64,000 nt of DNA. It comes from Ochotona curzoniae. Lineage: Eukaryota > Chordata > Mammalia > Lagomorpha > Ochotonidae. The notes beneath the pieces were generated by a model. That model was not told the origin of the DNA. It saw only the letters and a list, made by a program, of their open reading frames with translations, and made no database searches. Of this stretch, positions 44,656 to 55,889 are shown piece after piece; position 1 is the first letter of the stretch; each line of letters opens with the position of its first letter. Position numbers and translations under genes: made by a program. The DNA is taken from contig NW_024467104.1 in NCBI RefSeq assembly GCF_017591425.1, forward strand, positions 3,843,001 to 3,907,000, given 5' to 3'.

Positions 44656-47600
44656 ATAGCCAGAATTTATCAACCAGTTATTTGAATTTAAAAAAAGAAG
44701 AGGAAATAAGCACTTTGGTGTTCAGTGTGTTTTAAAGCATAAGAATGGGTACAAGGAAAATGTCAGTGACTAGGACATCTGATTTTTGCTACAGATAGCC
44801 AAAAGAATGAAGCAACTGAAAAATGTGGCACACGCCTCTGCATATGCTAGAAGTAGAGTCAGAATCAACCATGGATGATCATGTGGGGGGCCAGCAATGG
44901 ACTCCATCTGAGGAGGAAATGGCTGATCTCGGGGCAAGCCTCTGAAGGAATGGAGGAACTATACAGTACAGGTTCAAGTAGGCTCACAAGCTGTCATCTT
45001 GCCTTCACAGCAGGGACTTTTGTCTTCATTATAAGAATGGAAAGCAACATAAAAATATTCTTGTCGTTTTGGTTTCTTAGTAGTTAGTTTCTTTAAATAT
45101 ACCAAGAGCAGCAGATATTAAATGGATTTTTAACTATATATATCATGATAAAGAGCATTTAATGCAAAAAATAGAACATTCAAACTACATCAGCAATTCT
45201 TTAAACTTGTAATTACATTAACATTTCCTATGTGAGTTCATTTAGCACAGTTGAGTATTCAGTCCACTCCCCTCTGGTTCTTGGAATGCTTTACAACATC
45301 TTATAAAGCCATTCTTCTCACTAAGGGTTTGGGCATTCTGGCTCCCACCCAAGTATGATTTGAAAGATGTCTAAACCACGTTAACAAAGCAAATAGCCAA
45401 GAGTTTGTTTTTTAAATTGCTAACATCCTGAAGTGGCTTACACAGTCCTTTACCTCTGGGGAATTTCTAGATAACTCTTCCTTGTTAAGGCACAGAAGGG
45501 CTTGAAGAAGAAAAGAACAAGAATCACTTTTGAGTTCTGAAAACACTGCTCTGTTTTTCAGTGTATAGAAAACATAAGGAGGCAAGAATTGATAATCCAC
45601 ATTCTTAGTCTATTTCCTGTTATACACAAGCACTTGAGGTTGTAGACTTTTTGTTTAATAAATAAACAGGTTTGTGTAGCTCATGGTTTTGTGAGTATAA
45701 GAGCACAGCACTGGCAACAGCTTCAGGCTGAAGACTCACTACACAAAACATTGCAAAGAGGGAGCATATGCAAGAGAGGGAAGTGGGGGGCACAAAAAGA
45801 GAGAGAAATCTGGTGTCACTCAATGGCAAGAGAAGAAGTAAGAGTCAGGAAAGACCAGGTTCATTCTTTCATAACAGCCTACTCCTGTTGGGACTAATTT
45901 ATTCCAGGAGGTTTTTTTCATAACATCATCATCTATCATAAAGCCCTGCTTGCTCTTTACAGCCCTAACTTTTTCAATATCATTACATTGGGAACCAAGT
46001 TGCTAGTGCACAAACTCCTGGGGGACAAACCACACCCAAGGCACAGCAAAGACATTGTGATGAGTAAGATAAATTGAAGCAAGAACACAAAGTTCCTCCT
46101 GTACTATGTTAAATGAAAAGAACAAAATGACTCAGTAAATAGCTTACAAACCTGAATCCAAGAAAACAAACTATTCTGATGTGACTAGGTATGGCAGGGG
46201 ATAACACCTCGGCTTTATTGTTCAGAAAGAGAACCAAGAAAAGAAAGGAGGGGAGAGAGAGAGATAAAGCCTTACTAAACTTCTGCAATGTGAGGTGGAA
46301 ACCAATGTGTTAAGAAAGGATACAGCAAATGCTACAGACTAAAGCCCTTATGTAGCCAGGACCCTAAGAGAAATAGGATCAAAGCCCAAACTTAACACCT
46401 TTTAGTTCTAATGGAGAACTGATAAGAAATTGACAGTACCAGTAAATTCCTATAGCCTTAGAAGCAGGCTTCCATATCAGGTAGTTAAAGAACATTCAGA
46501 AGACAGGAAAAGAGTTTATATTACTTAGGAAGAATTGTCCTAGAATCAATAAAGCTATTTTTCACAGTGTAACAACTAAACAATGAACATTCATAAGAAT
46601 TTACATGAAAAACAAAGACCTCGAATCATACCTGGAAATAAAAAAGAAAAATTAGACCAAGATGATGCAAACCAAGAAAAATAAATTTGCATTGCATCTG
46701 CATACATTAAAGGACTATACAGGGCTGCTCATTTTAAGAAGAAGTAGTTAAACTTTCATGCAGGAAAATTTATTAAAGATATTAGAATGATTAAAGAAGT
46801 GAAGATAAAGAAAAAGGCAAAAGACACAAAACGAAAATCTAAGATTCCTTTGTAGTAGAGGGTTGGCAGAAACACCAAGATAATTATTAAACATTTTGAG
46901 TAAAGATACAAAGCAATTAGTCACAATACAAACACATCAAGTAATAAAATGGATGCCGATCTGTGTGCCCTCATTCTTCTCATAGTTGTACATCGAGTTG
47001 ATTAAAGTTGTGAATCACATAAATCAGAAACATATCGAGTTTTCTCATTTACATAGTTTAAACCCTTACTCTCCTGAGGAGTCATATCTGAAATTTTGGT
47101 CCAAATTCCTACCCAATGTCCAATGAAACCACTCTGTGGTTACAACATGACCAAGGTCCATCTAGCCTCTTGCTTCCCAGGTATTGTTATAAGGATTTGG
47201 AACTGTAAACTGTAAACTTTGCCTGTTAAATTGCAAAAGGGGAATTTTCACGGAGAATATCAACACACCCTACCACAGCATTATAGTGCACAAATAAAAA
47301 TCCAATGTGAAGGAAAGCAGTCCCCAGTTTTCCACAGAAGGCTCTAACGCATTTTATGTTATTGAAAATCTTAAAATCTTAAAATCAATAAAATGACAGA
47401 ATGAAATAAAAACAACATTATGAAGCCAAAGAAGTCAATGAAAAACAAAAATCACTTATGGCATACTTCATAAACAAATACTATCCAGCAAGATACACAT
47501 TGCACTCTGTAAAAAGATTAAAGAGAAAAGGCATAATCAGAATGCTTCAGAGCAGGGATAAAGCATGTCTGCGCCAGAGGCTATGAAGGCCCACAAAATC

Positions 47601-49183
47601 ATTTGGTTTGATCTTGCCAAGGAAAACACAGGCACAACACAAAATTCTGTGTAAGTTCATATCAGCCAAAATTTTAAATGGATAATTTTGTATGGTCCAC
47701 TAATGATGTTGCAAGATCCAAATGACACTTGGAAGAGTAAAAATGTCACACTGTTGTTACAGAATAAAACCAAACACAGTAAAACAATTACACATAGTAT
47801 AAACATGAAAGAACCAACCTACTTTTATCCAACCAAATGCAATATGTTCTTGCTAAGTTAGAGAATCCAACAAATGGTATAGGAAATAGATTTGCAGAAA
47901 CACTGGAAAAAGATCTTTGAAATAACAAGTGAGTTTGGATAATGGAAGAAAATAATCTTAGGAGGAAAGGTGGAAATTTTTACATATCAGTTAACTGGTG
48001 TCTTAACTCTTTAAAGCGTAATTTACAAAAAAATACAATTTTTCAAACTTATAGGCAGAAAGAAACAAATTATTAATAGGCAGGGAAGAACCCAGCTTGG
48101 CTCAGTCTCCAATAGAGCACCATGAAATGTGGAAAGACACTATTGTTTGTAAGGTTTTGACAGCAACTAACTCAAAAACTACATATTGAATCAAATTCTT
48201 GTAGAGGCTTAAAGGCAACAAAGAGTCTAAGTAAAACAGAAACATGTGGGCACTTGAGCTAAAATATTAACAATGCAACATTAATACAGGGTTTCCACTA
48301 AGTGAGCAGATTCGAAAGGTAAGGGAGAAGCTACGTAAAGAGGTTAAAGGAAGCCACTAAAAGATTTGAAAATCAATCAAGACTGTAAAAGCTAGGAAAT
48401 GACAGTTAAGGGAATTGAATTAAAGTGTTTTGGTATTTAACACCAAACACAATGAAAAGATGATATAATCAGAAATAATCAGATCAAAACAGGAAAGAAA
48501 AGAATGAGATAAAGGAGGAAAACTAATCATTTTCATTTTGCATAATTAATAATTGTTTAATTTTATTTTTAGTTGTTATTCTTCAATTTAAAAATGACTT
48601 CAAGCTCTTGGATTTCACTTTTCTTTTAATTTAGTGGACTTAGTTACTTTTCTTTTAAGGTCAAATTATGCTAGTACTTTCATATCAAAACAAAAAGTAT
48701 AATACCCACTTGACACCATTTTCTGGCAGGATTTTACCTTCTCTTGCTCACTCTCTCTCATTCCCTCACTTGCTTATCATTTTTCCTTCCTCTAGTGTCT
48801 CTCCGTGCATCCAGTATTCTTTTGCCTACAAATACAGAGATAATGATATTCATCAATGTTAATTTTGGTTATTGTAGGCAGCAGCATTTGGGATGATAGG
48901 TTGATTTTCTGATTGCTTGATATCTTTAATAAAAAGAAGCAACCATTACAAAGGCAATAATCTAACACTTTCTAATTTTTTGAGTGAAATAGTCTACCTG
49001 TCAAAGGTAAAATCTTTCAGTTATTAAAAATAAATAAATTCACATTTCCCTGAGCTAAGCACTTGGCAACCTGCAAACTCGGTGAAGGTCACTTGAATCT
49101 AAAAAATAGAACATTTGATGATTCGATAAGATTTTGAACTTTGTGTGAGGTCAAAATCTCAGTGTGTTTATTTCTGATTTCAG
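44656..49183 (+). other. MS4A12: MS4A12 intron 4, long A-rich stretch
   Basis: This 4.5 kb rest of intron 4 ends with ATTTCAG at 49183. From about 46,000 to 48,500 the + strand is persistently A-rich (AAAGAAAAG-type runs) and free of CSINE. That asymmetry is typical of retroelement-derived DNA, but I recognise no family and no coding frame. Confidence 0.5.
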
Positions 49184-49294
49184 ATCTCTGGGAAGGGAAT
49201 TTCAAGCATACTGATAATTCTCTCCCTCTTGGTGTTCTGCATAAATTGTGCCACAGCCCACTTTGCCTCAACAGCAAACAGTGCCACCAGAAGG
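49184..49294 (+). CDS. MS4A12: MS4A12 coding exon 5 (TM4)
   Basis: This exon encodes residues 185-221, ISGKGISSILIILSLLVF to STANSATRR. Acceptor GATTTCAG ends at 49183; donor AGG|GTGAGT. It holds the fourth membrane helix and the conserved CATAHFA segment; human reads SGKGISATLMIFSLLEFFVACATAHFA. Confidence 0.96.
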
Positions 49295-49500
49295 GTGAGT
49301 AGGGCCTCTTCTTGGTGAAATAGTTAGAATACATCCAGAAGAAATAGAACCTCAGCGCCCTGACAGATGCCACTGTGGGCTGACTAGAGGTTCATTGTCC
49401 CAGTCTCGGAGGGAGCAGGGAACACAGACTAGGACTGCAGTAGTTGTACTGCTTTTATATTTGTTTTTTTGTTGTTTTTGGTTTTGTTTGTTTGTTTCAG

Positions 49501-49608
49501 CCTGTCATGATTGTTCCAGCTGTATATGCAGTCAACTTTATGGCACCAGGGTCTTCCTCAGCTCCTCCCAGAACTGACGGCTACCCAGCTTACTCCAATA
49601 ACTATTAA
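49501..49608 (+). CDS. MS4A12: MS4A12 coding exon 6 (C-terminal tail, stop)
   Basis: This exon encodes residues 222-256, PVMIVPAVYAVNFMAPG to YPAYSNNY, stop TAA at 49606-49608. Acceptor GTTTGTTTCAG ends at 49500. The conserved VIP-Y and SSSAPPR segments match the human tail, which ends NNYSANAPK; the tail here stops after NNY, four to six residues earlier. Confidence 0.94.
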   Translation, partial: PVMIVPAVYAVNFMAPGSSSAPPRTDGYPAYSNNY

Positions 49609-49830
49609 CAACGGAGGGGCACCAATCCATCCTCCAAATTCAACGAGTAAACTGCTCTTGGAGGGATCTTCAGAAGCCAGCTTTCATTGTCCATGGTGAT
49701 TTCTAACCTTAAAAATACTTAGGCCCATCTCTCTCAATGTCTCTTCCCAAGAGAAGACTAATAAAATGAATCAGAAACTCTGAAATTCTCTTGTTCATGT
49801 TACCTCTTTCCCAATAAAACATCATAAGGA
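49609..49830 (+). terminator. MS4A12: MS4A12 3'UTR and poly(A) signal
   Basis: A short 3'UTR follows the stop. AATAAA occurs at 49761-49766 and 49813-49818, the second in CCCAATAAAACATC, the more likely signal. The cleavage site is estimated, not seen. Confidence 0.6.
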
Positions 49831-50850
49831 ATAGAGCCTCCTTTGTTATTTTTAAAATTTTAATTTGCATTGATCAGGTTTAGATCAGTCTGAGGAAACA
49901 CTTGAAGGCAGACTGATAAAGTTTCTTGATGACTATCTGAGAGTATCCGAGTTACTGGCATTCTTCTACTCATCCCTCTTTCTCTTCAGAAGGCAAATGC
50001 CCATTTGCCCTTCTGGGACCACAATATCCTGCACATTAATTCCATCAAGTATTTTGGATATCTTTTGCTTTGCTATTTATAAAGCATTTTATGTACATTA
50101 AACTCCTTTATAATGAAGCAAATTTCAAAACAAGGATGTTGAATTTAAAGTTTCTGATTTTGGTCTTGGATGTTTGTTTTTAAATTGTGATAAATGTGCA
50201 TAAGTTTGAAGAGTCAATGGGGATAATCCATTAATTAATTCAACACATAAAAGATTCATTTCTCAAAACATCCCCATGACTAAGAACTGCATGACTGTAT
50301 TTTCATTCTGTATTTTAGTTCAGTGAGCATTTATTGGCTTGTTTAAAATGTAATTTGCAATGATTTAGTGACTTAATACGGTGACAGATCCATTGTGTAA
50401 AACTGTGGTTCCACAGATTTTTTATTTCACTTGAAAAAAAAAACATAATGAGATAGAGTAGATTCTACCTAAGTATCATTTGTCGTGCACAAGTAAAGCT
50501 GGATTAGAGTACAAACACTTTGCCCAAAAATACGATTTAGCTACAACATAGATGTATTGCGAGATTTTGTATATCAGTGTTTTTCTAAAACTACTTTAGT
50601 TTGCCTTTCTTGATTCTTGTGTTTAAATCAAACAAAAGCTTCCTCTCTCCAATTTACTCTCTGCAAGAAAATTTATCTTTGTTAATTACCTGTTGGTTCT
50701 TTTCTGTACACTTCTATTCCCTGGCTTAACTCTTAAAATCAAACAGAGTTAAAATAAACTCTGCCAATTTTTTTCCCACAATGTTCCCATGCTTTCTCTA
50801 GCTAGTTTTCTTTCTTTCTTTTTTTTTTTTCTGTTGTGGCTGGTTATTTG
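49830..50850. other. Intergenic 3' of MS4A12
   Basis: AT-rich sequence with no gene or repeat that I can name. Confidence 0.5.
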
Positions 50851-50854
50851 TACT

Positions 50855-51021
50855 TTAAAGAATTCCTTATTTGAAAATCAGAGTTGGAGATAGGCAAAGA
50901 TAGGTATCTTTCATCCATTGATTCACTTCTCAAATGATCACACCAAGAAGTGAACCAGTTCACACACAGGATGCCACGACTGCAAGACGTGGCTTTCCCT
51001 GTGGCACCACAACACGGGGCC
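50855..51021 (-). mobile_element. CSINE fragment, internally deleted
   Basis: TTATTTGAAAATCAGAGTTGG, TTGATTCACTTCTCAAATGATCAC, then a jump to GGATGCCACGACTGC and a head complement with CACCACAACACGGGGCC. Confidence 0.75.
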
Positions 51022-51429
51022 TGTCTCTTTTCACTTATAATTTAACTTTATATCCCGCTACTCCTCCCTCTCTGCAGAATACACTTCTAGGTCAGAGGTT
51101 ACTTTATGTAATCATACAATGCCACATTGCCTATAGCAATAAAGATCACAATATTCCCGGAAGAAAATGAAGACAAAGGGTACTGCTGAGCAGTACACAC
51201 AGCCAGAAATTACCCCAAAGAAGGATCCCTAAACTTCACAACTTCAACAGTATCTTTACACAATCCAATCAAAATCACAATGTGAAGTATTTCTTATAGG
51301 AAACTGAAGAGAAAAAGAATGGGATTAGAATTCCACAGACTGTAGACAATGCATAGTTTACCTTGAATTACACTGCTGGAAGAAAAGCAGCCATTACCTG
51401 GCAGGCATACTGTACCTGGTTATTGACAA

Positions 51430-52000
51430 ATGTGTGTTAACTAATCCATCAGTATGTCCCATAACTGCTTTTTTCTCTTCCCAAAGTGAGGCAGGTGGGG
51501 ACCTCTGGGCCAGGACACACCACCTGGTCCACAGGGGTTGGAGCTACAGGCTGCACAGGAATGCACTTCTGGGGACATACTGGAGTGGGAGAGCTGAGGG
51601 CTTGTTTGGCAGAAGAGGAACGACTTCTGGGAAGGAAGTTTAAACCAAGTGGTTAGAGGGAAAGTCGTAGGGTGTGTCTGAGTAAGAACAAGGCACAGCT
51701 CCATGTGGAGAACCTGGCCTGGACTAAACGGCACAGGCTTCTGCCTGCTGGCACTAGCAAACATTGGGGGCTGGAAGGCACACCTGGCTGGGCTAGGCCA
51801 CAGTACCTGTCCACCAGTGTCAGAGCAAGGAGTGAGCCAAGTTAAGCTGGGTTGCATGACTCACCAGAACACAAAAGAATTATATCTAGGAGCAGATTCT
51901 CTAGGGACTTGTTGTCTCATCTCTGTAAAATTGTACCACCCATCAGTTTTTTTTTCCTGCCAAATATTACATATATTTCTGAATCTTTCGATCTCATTCT
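51430..52000. repeat. GC-richer repeat-like block related to the tandem arrays
   Basis: This block contains the array phrase GGCTGGGCTAGGCCACAGTACC (51,786-51,808) and is compositionally like 53.1-54.5 kb. The overlapping frames at 51,441-52,002 lie here and look non-coding. Confidence 0.4.
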
Positions 52001-52009
52001 AGGTTGTTT

Positions 52010-52480
52010 GTTTGTTTGTTTATTACATTGAATTATGTGACACAGTTTTATAGATACTGGGATTCCCCCCACCCCTCTGATAACCTTACCCCCATGGTGG
52101 ATTCCTCCACTTTGTTGCATTACCACAGTTCAAGTTCACTTGAGATTGTTTCATTGCAAGCATATACCAAGCATAGTGTCCAGTATCTTATTGTCCAGAT
52201 AAGTTCAACGGCTTCTTGAGGAGACCATCTCTGGTCTGAAGGTAGAACCGGCAGAGTATCATCCCGATCAGTTAAAAACCCCAACATAACATCAGCCACT
52301 ATTTATAACGTTATGGAATTAATTGACATAGTATTGAGTAACCAATATTTTTTTTTAAAAAATTGCAAGTTCTTAACCACATCCTGTGACTTCTGCATTG
52401 ACATTTCGATTTTTATATACAACCAGGTTCTTTTAGCGCCTTAAAATGGCTATAGATTACTATTCAGTTGTCTCATGTCT
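52010..52480 (-). mobile_element. L1 3'UTR fragment, 5'-truncated
   Basis: GTTTGTTTGTTTATTACATTG then the reverse complement of the lagomorph L1 3' end: CAAGTTCACTTGAGATTG, AAGCATATACCAAGCATAG, TCTGGTCTGAAGGTAGAACC. The match extends to ACCACATCCTGTGACTTC (52,377-52,395), paralleling 62,000-62,020. Confidence 0.85.
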
Positions 52481-53099
52481 ATTTTCATTGTAGTCTTTAG
52501 CTTTTTATAGCGTTGAAGTGTAATTTTGGTGAACCTGGCTGGCTTTTTTTGGGGGGGGGAAGTCTGGACTGGCTTATAACTCTAACAAGACATATGTCAA
52601 CAATTTAGGTGCAGAGTAGTTTTATGGAGCGGTGCGCAGAGAAATCTTCAATGCCCTTGTGAGGAGAAACTAATCTTTTTGTCCCACCTAGTAAAATATA
52701 AGTGAGTCCACGCTGACCAATTCCTGTCTGATTCTAGGCTTTCCTTGTTGTTCTCTATCTATCTATTCTAGATTTTTTTTGTTTGTTTGGTTAGTTGGTT
52801 ATTTGTTTTGAGGGGTTTCCAGAGTGATCCTGATGGTCTTTGCCAGAGAGGGTGTGGACCCAAAGTTGGAACCAAGTGAGGACCAGAGAGAGCTCCCCTC
52901 CTGAGTCCCAAAGGGAGTTTACTGTTTTTCTGTTTCTGCTCAGGGCTCTTGGCTGTTGTTCTGATGTTTACGATCTACATCAAAGAACTCTAAAACCTAA
53001 TATACTTTTAATACCATATGTTATTCCATAATGGAGTGGGAGAGCACAGAAATCTTCCATCTCCCTAGAATGTGTGAGGAAGACGTGAAATACAACCTA

Positions 53100-54560
53100 C
53101 CAGGATCAGAAGCACCCATCAGTTTACGTAGAGAGCTGGGGCAGTGACAGGCTGAGTCAGGCTGGACCACAGACTCACCTGACAGGAGCCCACCTGACAC
53201 TCAGGGGAACTTGGGTTGGGAGAAGGCAAGGCAGGGCCAGACTGTAGCACCTGCCAGCACATACAAGGGCCAGGACCGAAGTAACACCATGCCAATCAGG
53301 GCCACTGCCTATGGCATGTGTGACATGCAGGGCTGAGAGCAGGACTGATAGGAAAACTTGGCGGAATTTCCCTACTGAGCCAAGCTCCTACATTGTAGTA
53401 CAATAACTATGGCCATCAAGTGTGAAGAACTCATCAGCAATTATGTGGGCTGGTTCTGGAAGCAGACATGGCTGGGTCAGACCTTAGCAGCAAGTGGCAC
53501 ACATGTTAGCCAACAATCAGAATGGGTTTGGAATACGACAGGCTAGGCTGCAGCACCTGTCAGGTCTCATAAGAGCCAGGTTCTGGAGGTGACTCAGGCT
53601 AGGCCAGGCCACAGCACCCACTAGTGAGAACAGGGATGGATGCAGGACAGACTGGCCAGGCCACAGTACTCACTAGTAAGAATCATGACTGAGGCCCAGC
53701 CATGTCACTCTGGGTGGCAGCACCCAAAAGCATGTGAGAGCTACTGATGGAAGCAGGCTTGGTAAGAATAACATGGAGAATTCCATGCTAGGCATAGCTC
53801 CAGCAGGTGAGCACAAAAACCAGGACTTGGGGCAGGTTGGGCCAGGCTGGGATACAGTACCCAGCCACTAGCAGACATGTGAGCCAGGCCTGGGAGTCAG
53901 GTGGGTAGGGTCAGTACACATCACACCCTGGCAGGAGAGCCAGGATAGGGTGCAGGCCATGCCAGGCTGGATCACAACACCCGCCAGTTCACATGAGAGT
54001 TGGGAGTAGACCAGGCTGGGCTAGGTTGCTGCACCTGCCAGTGAGGGCTGGGACTGGCGGTGGGCTGGACAAGCCAAGCCATACCACTTACTGGCAAATG
54101 CCAAGACTAGGAACAGACCATCTCAGACTGGGCTGCAGCACCTGACAACACACACAAGATCCAGTGCTGGGAGCAAGCTTAATAGGAAAACTGGGGACTC
54201 CCTAACTGGTCTGCTGCTCCCACTGGTGAGCATGACAGTTGGTGACGGGCTGTCCTGGTCTGGGGGTGGCAGAGCCTGGGTAGGTTGATGTACCTGAAGG
54301 CATGCACAAGAGCCAGAATGGATGAGGGCCAGCCACACTAGGATGCAACACCAGCTGGCAAGTGCTGGGACTGGCTGTGAGTCCTGTCAGGCTAAACCAT
54401 AGTACTCTCTGGCAGGTGCAAGATCTGGGGCTGGGAACATGCTTGCAGAGGAACTGTGTATACTCCCCTGCTAGGGTGGACTTAGCCAGGAAACCTTTCA
54501 GGGATTGTCTCAACCCTGTAGCAACACTGTAGCATCTCAGAACTCTCAAGATCACTCAGG
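53100..54560 (+). repeat. Degenerate tandem array, forward orientation
   Basis: Repeated phrases such as CAGGCTGGGCTGCAGCACCTG, GAGAGCCAGGACTGGGAGCAG and CACTAGTGAGAAC recur about every 50-65 bases with heavy variation (for example near 53558, 53613, 53665, 53727, 53855, 53978, 54034, 54137, 54345). The block is GC-richer than its surroundings. No coding frame spans it. A 5'UTR-type array of a lagomorph L1 is possible but unproven. Confidence 0.6.
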
Positions 54561-54959
54561 TAGCACCTCAGAGTGCTGTACTCAACACCAGGATCTCTGG
54601 GGCATTGTCACATGGCCATTCCCCATCCACAGGTGCTGATGTGGTTTGACAGCAAGGAGCTGCCCTGCAAGGAGGTGCTCTCTCCTCTACCTTCCCTGTG
54701 AACACTGGAGAAAAAAAAAAACCTTGAACATGTGTCTCAACTGCCCATCTTCCCAACCTAATCAAAGCCCCACATGGGCTTGCATACCTCTCAATTAAAA
54801 AATATTAAAAAGAATAGAATTTTTTTAAAAAAACTAGGGTTAGAAATACAGATTCTCATGTTCCATTCAAATCAGTCATCAGGACCTCAAGAGCAGTGTT
54901 TATAACCTATGTGAACATCAACAACACAAGCTCCCTACATAGCTAGGATGGAAATTACA

Positions 54960-55080
54960 GTGCAAATACATTATACATATATATAATCATATTATATATA
55001 ATAAAATTAAACATGTGTACATAAACAGTAACATATGTGTACATACATATACACGCATGCATATGCACACATTATACATA
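54960..55080. repeat. AT/CA microsatellite patch
   Basis: ATACATATATATAATC and ACATATGTGTACATACATAT type units, imperfect. Confidence 0.75.
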
Positions 55081-55800
55081 CTGTGAATACATTAAAGGCA
55101 GGCTGAGAAGCTCACACAAAAGAAGCAACACAAAATAAGCTTTCGCCTACTGTGTAGAAAATGCAAAAATTAAAAGGGAAATAATTTTAAAATTACTAAC
55201 TAGCATCGAATTAAACAATACTAGTGAAAAGACATGATCACTAGATGAAAACACATTCTATACATGTGTCCAAGAGTATCTCAAAAGGCCCAGGAAAATA
55301 GAAATAAAAGATTGGCTCACATTGGTATAAAAACAAGCATTTATGGGTTGAAAACCTTTCCCCCAAATACACTTACCTTTTACTTCCACTTTCCACCTTC
55401 TCTTGGATAGACCCCCATACACATACATTATTACCACACTCAACCCAATCACGTAGCTTTCACCAGGCTTCCCAGAGATCCATGGTTCCTACTAGAATAT
55501 GCAGGTGTTTATACAGAGCCAGCATCTGTTTTCTCCCAATTCCTAAGTAAAATGAAACTCATTATGGCAATTTGAACTTAGAATTATGCCAGGGCTTATA
55601 CTCAAAAAACTCCTAATCACTTTTTTACCAAATGACGTTAACAACATTGTACCAGGCATGATGTTTCCAGCACATTTTCTTTTAATGTGTTTCATATTCT
55701 GGGACCCAAGTCAAGAGAAATTAGCAGGATGACCCACATAGATAAATACTTGAAATGGCTAAGAACAATAATAAAAAATAAAAAAAAAAAAACTAATATC

Positions 55801-55888
55801 AGGCCCGATGTGATAGCATAGCAGTTAAAGCCCTTGCATTGCACACACCAGGTTCCCATTTGGGCACAATTTCTAATCCTGGCAGCCC
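55801..55888 (+). mobile_element. CSINE head fragment
   Basis: AGGCCCGATGTGATAGCATA, CCTTGCATTGCACACACC and TTTCTAATCCTGGCAGCCC match the first 90 bases of CSINE; the rest is absent and the sequence passes straight into the inverted array. Confidence 0.85.
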
Positions 55889-55889
55889 A

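Larger units (their letters stand above)
39024..49830 (+). other. MS4A12: MS4A12 gene, whole locus
   Basis: MS4A12 is a four-pass MS4A protein. In human it is largely confined to apical membranes of colon epithelium, where it is linked to store-operated calcium entry. Six coding exons (39030-39269, 41537-41674, 42776-42832, 44099-44215, 49184-49294, 49501-49608) join at phase 0 into 256 residues (human 267). The cytosolic N-terminus is proline/glutamine/asparagine rich. Membrane segments lie at about 81-103, 110-135, 150-172 and 188-212; the second extracellular loop is short and has none of the CD20 loop cysteines. Strong matches to human MS4A12 are ETTPNPYP, FKEEAK-LG, YPFWGGL, FIISGSLSVSASKELS-CL, SGKGIS and CATAHFA. 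No breaks are seen. AATAAA at 49813-49818 is the likely poly(A) signal. Orientation and order after MS4A1 match human. Confidence 0.95.

Noticed and set aside
51441..51857. Minus-strand 138-residue frame
   Set aside because: It lies in GC-richer repeat-like DNA related to the tandem arrays; low stop frequency there follows from composition, and no domain is visible.
42870..52480. The two L1 3'UTR fragments seemed to share the same 5' edge, suggesting a separate short mobile element
   Set aside because: The copy at 52 kb continues to match the L1 at 62 kb beyond that edge (52,377-52,395), so the common edge is a divergence effect.
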